Of a stretch of 64,000 nucleotides of DNA, positions 63,085 to 64,000 are shown piece after piece. The position numbers were made by a program, and so were the translations under genes. This DNA is from Schlesneria paludicola DSM 18645 (lineage in GTDB: Bacteria; Planctomycetota; Planctomycetia; Planctomycetales; Planctomycetaceae). Under the pieces are notes generated by a model. That model saw only the letters and a program-made list of their open reading frames with translations, was not told where the DNA came from and did no database searches. Within the stretch, counting starts at the first letter, position 1; each line of letters starts with the position of its first letter. The DNA is taken from positions 1 to 64,000 of the forward strand of contig CAMBQP010000004.1 in the NCBI GenBank assembly GCA_945869955.1, in the 5' to 3' direction.

Positions 63085-64000
63085 ATGCCTGAAACACCAA
63101 AATCGACACCGAAATCCGAATCGCTCAGCCTCGCCGAAATGATGCGCATCATGGATGTCGCGACCGAGATGCGTACGCAGCGTGAAACGGTCGAGAAAGA
63201 GTTTGCGGTCGACGAAACCCGACGGATCCTGCGGGAAAAGCTGCTGCAGACGACCGCCATCACCGGAGAACGGGTTACCGAGGCGGAAGTGGATGCGGCG
63301 ATCGAATCCTATTTCAGCACGCTGTATACCTATCGAGAACCGAAGGGGACTTTGTCCGTCGTGCTGGCGCAGTTTTATGTCAAACGGGGTCACTTGGCGA
63401 TTGTCTCGTTGCTGGCACTGACCCTGCTGGGAACCGGTTGGTGGTCGATGAAGTTCGCGAATTCGCGATTTTCCAGCACGGCGCGCACGAATCGGAAGGT
63501 CGCCCGTCTGGAAACGGCAATCCAGTCGAATCTCGCTCGCGTCCAAGCCGTGGCTCGTGAACCGGCACTCAACGAGGATTTGGCCCGATGGCAAGAAGAA
63601 GCTCAGGTCGCAGGAAAACAGCTCGATTTGCCCGCTCTGGGTTCCATCGAGCAGCGATTGGGAGAACTGGCAACGCAGCTGAACGAGGTCTATCAGGTAC
63701 GAATTCTCGCCGATCCCGATCAGCAAAGTGGTTTTGTCAGGAACTTTGAAGATGCAGCCGGAAAACGCCCGGCCTACTACCTGATTGTTTCGGCGATCAA
63801 TGAACGTGGAGAGGCTGTTCGGCGAACGATTGAAAGTTCGGAAACACGGAAAAAGGTGACCGTGGACCGCTGGGCCGAGCAAGTTCCCAAAGAAGTCTTC
63901 GACCGGATTAAGGAAGACAAAAAAGCGGACGGCATCCTGAACGAAACCTCATTTTCATTAAAACGACGTGGATTTCGTGACGAAGAGATTTTGCTGCAGG
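63085..64000 (+). CDS. Membrane protein of unknown function, truncated by the window end
   Basis: An open frame of 305 codons from ATG 63085 to the last base with no stop. Residues about 1-100 are acidic and helical (SLAEMMRIMDVATEMRTQRE, then LREKLLQTTAITGERVTEAE), residues about 103-120 one transmembrane helix (LAIVSLLALTLLGTGWW), and the rest is a coiled-coil-like and soluble domain including RPAYYLIVSAINERGEAVRR. I do not recognise the family. It is 95 bp downstream of the GspE/PilB gene on the same strand and may be cotranscribed. A long frame on the opposite strand (62878-63882) is its shadow. Confidence 0.78.
   Translation, partial: MPETPKSTPKSESLSLAEMMRIMDVATEMRTQRETVEKEFAVDETRRILREKLLQTTAITGERVTEAEVDAAIESYFSTLYTYREPKGTLSVVLAQFYVKRGHLAIVSLLALTLLGTGWWSMKFANSRFSSTARTNRKVARLETAIQSNLARVQAVAREPALNEDLARWQEEAQVAGKQLDLPALGSIEQRLGELATQLNEVYQVRILADPDQQSGFVRNFEDAAGKRPAYYLIVSAINERGEAVRRTIESSETRKKVTVDRWAEQVPKEVFDRIKEDKKADGILNETSFSLKRRGFRDEEILLQ

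Noticed and set aside
62878-63882. Minus-strand frame of 334 codons at the right end
   Set aside because: Antisense to the membrane-protein gene that runs uninterrupted from 63085 to the window end and has better composition and context.

Overview
The window reads as chromosome of a planctomycete. The evidence is two DUF1501 Tat-exported proteins, a very large Planctomycete-type cytochrome c protein (PSCyt1/DUF1549/DUF1553), a multi-heme PA14 protein, a sulfatase, a DUF3352-like protein, a secreted Cys-rich protein and an FHA-GAF sigma-54 activator. Genes for both peptidoglycan (murC-murB-ddl) and lipid A (lpxD-lpxI) are present, so the cell envelope is Gram-negative-like. I cannot name genus or species. 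I saw no rRNA, tRNA, CRISPR array or intact transposase.

Layout. 1-5 kb: a two-lesion arylsulfatase pseudogene, a TMEM175-like channel and an orphan cysD. 5-8 kb: an accessory patch with two 41-bp direct repeats around ORF remnants, then an overlapping Xre/ImmA-PIN pair that looks like a toxin-antitoxin module. 8-16 kb: an M16-like protein without its zinc motif, an alpha/beta hydrolase with Glu at the nucleophile position, an ABC-2 permease, a five-heme PA14 protein and a convergent vWA protein. 17-25 kb: a membrane-peroxiredoxin fusion, an OLD-like ATPase, Fur, FlgM, a STAS protein, a SIS isomerase and a DUF1501 protein. 25-29 kb: lpxD-lpxI, aroH and eboE. 29-33 kb: Rieske plus a cytochrome b/c fusion, then an MFS exporter. 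33-38 kb: a Cys-rich secreted protein, gcvPA, gcvH, rpiB and a Sua5-arginine-phosphatase-type fusion. 38-42 kb: murC-murB-ddl. 42-50 kb: a GT87-type mannosyltransferase-like protein, a DUF1501/PSCyt1 pair and a secreted hydrolase. 50-64 kb: ispF convergent with scpB, an FHA-GAF-sigma-54 regulator, a PMT-like membrane protein, a DUF3352-like protein, class II aldolase, a GspE/PilB ATPase and a partial membrane protein that runs off the end.

How genes connect. The Rieske and cytochrome b/c genes overlap by ATGA and together make a bc-type quinol oxidoreductase. murC and murB overlap and feed peptidoglycan precursor synthesis with ddl. The Sua5-phosphatase fusion beside rpiB mirrors the ywlC-ywlE-ywlF order of Bacillus, here followed by glycine-cleavage genes. 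The DUF1501 gene at 43.6-45.0 kb lies behind the PSCyt1 gene on the same strand, the usual planctomycete pairing.

The most unusual window-wide signal is a high density of short tandem duplications (7-20 bp, two or three copies). Many sit at stop codons, start codons or within 100 bp of gene ends. Several enzymes also lack textbook catalytic residues: the M16 protein, the 9.7-kb hydrolase, the ImmA protein and the Sua5 domain.
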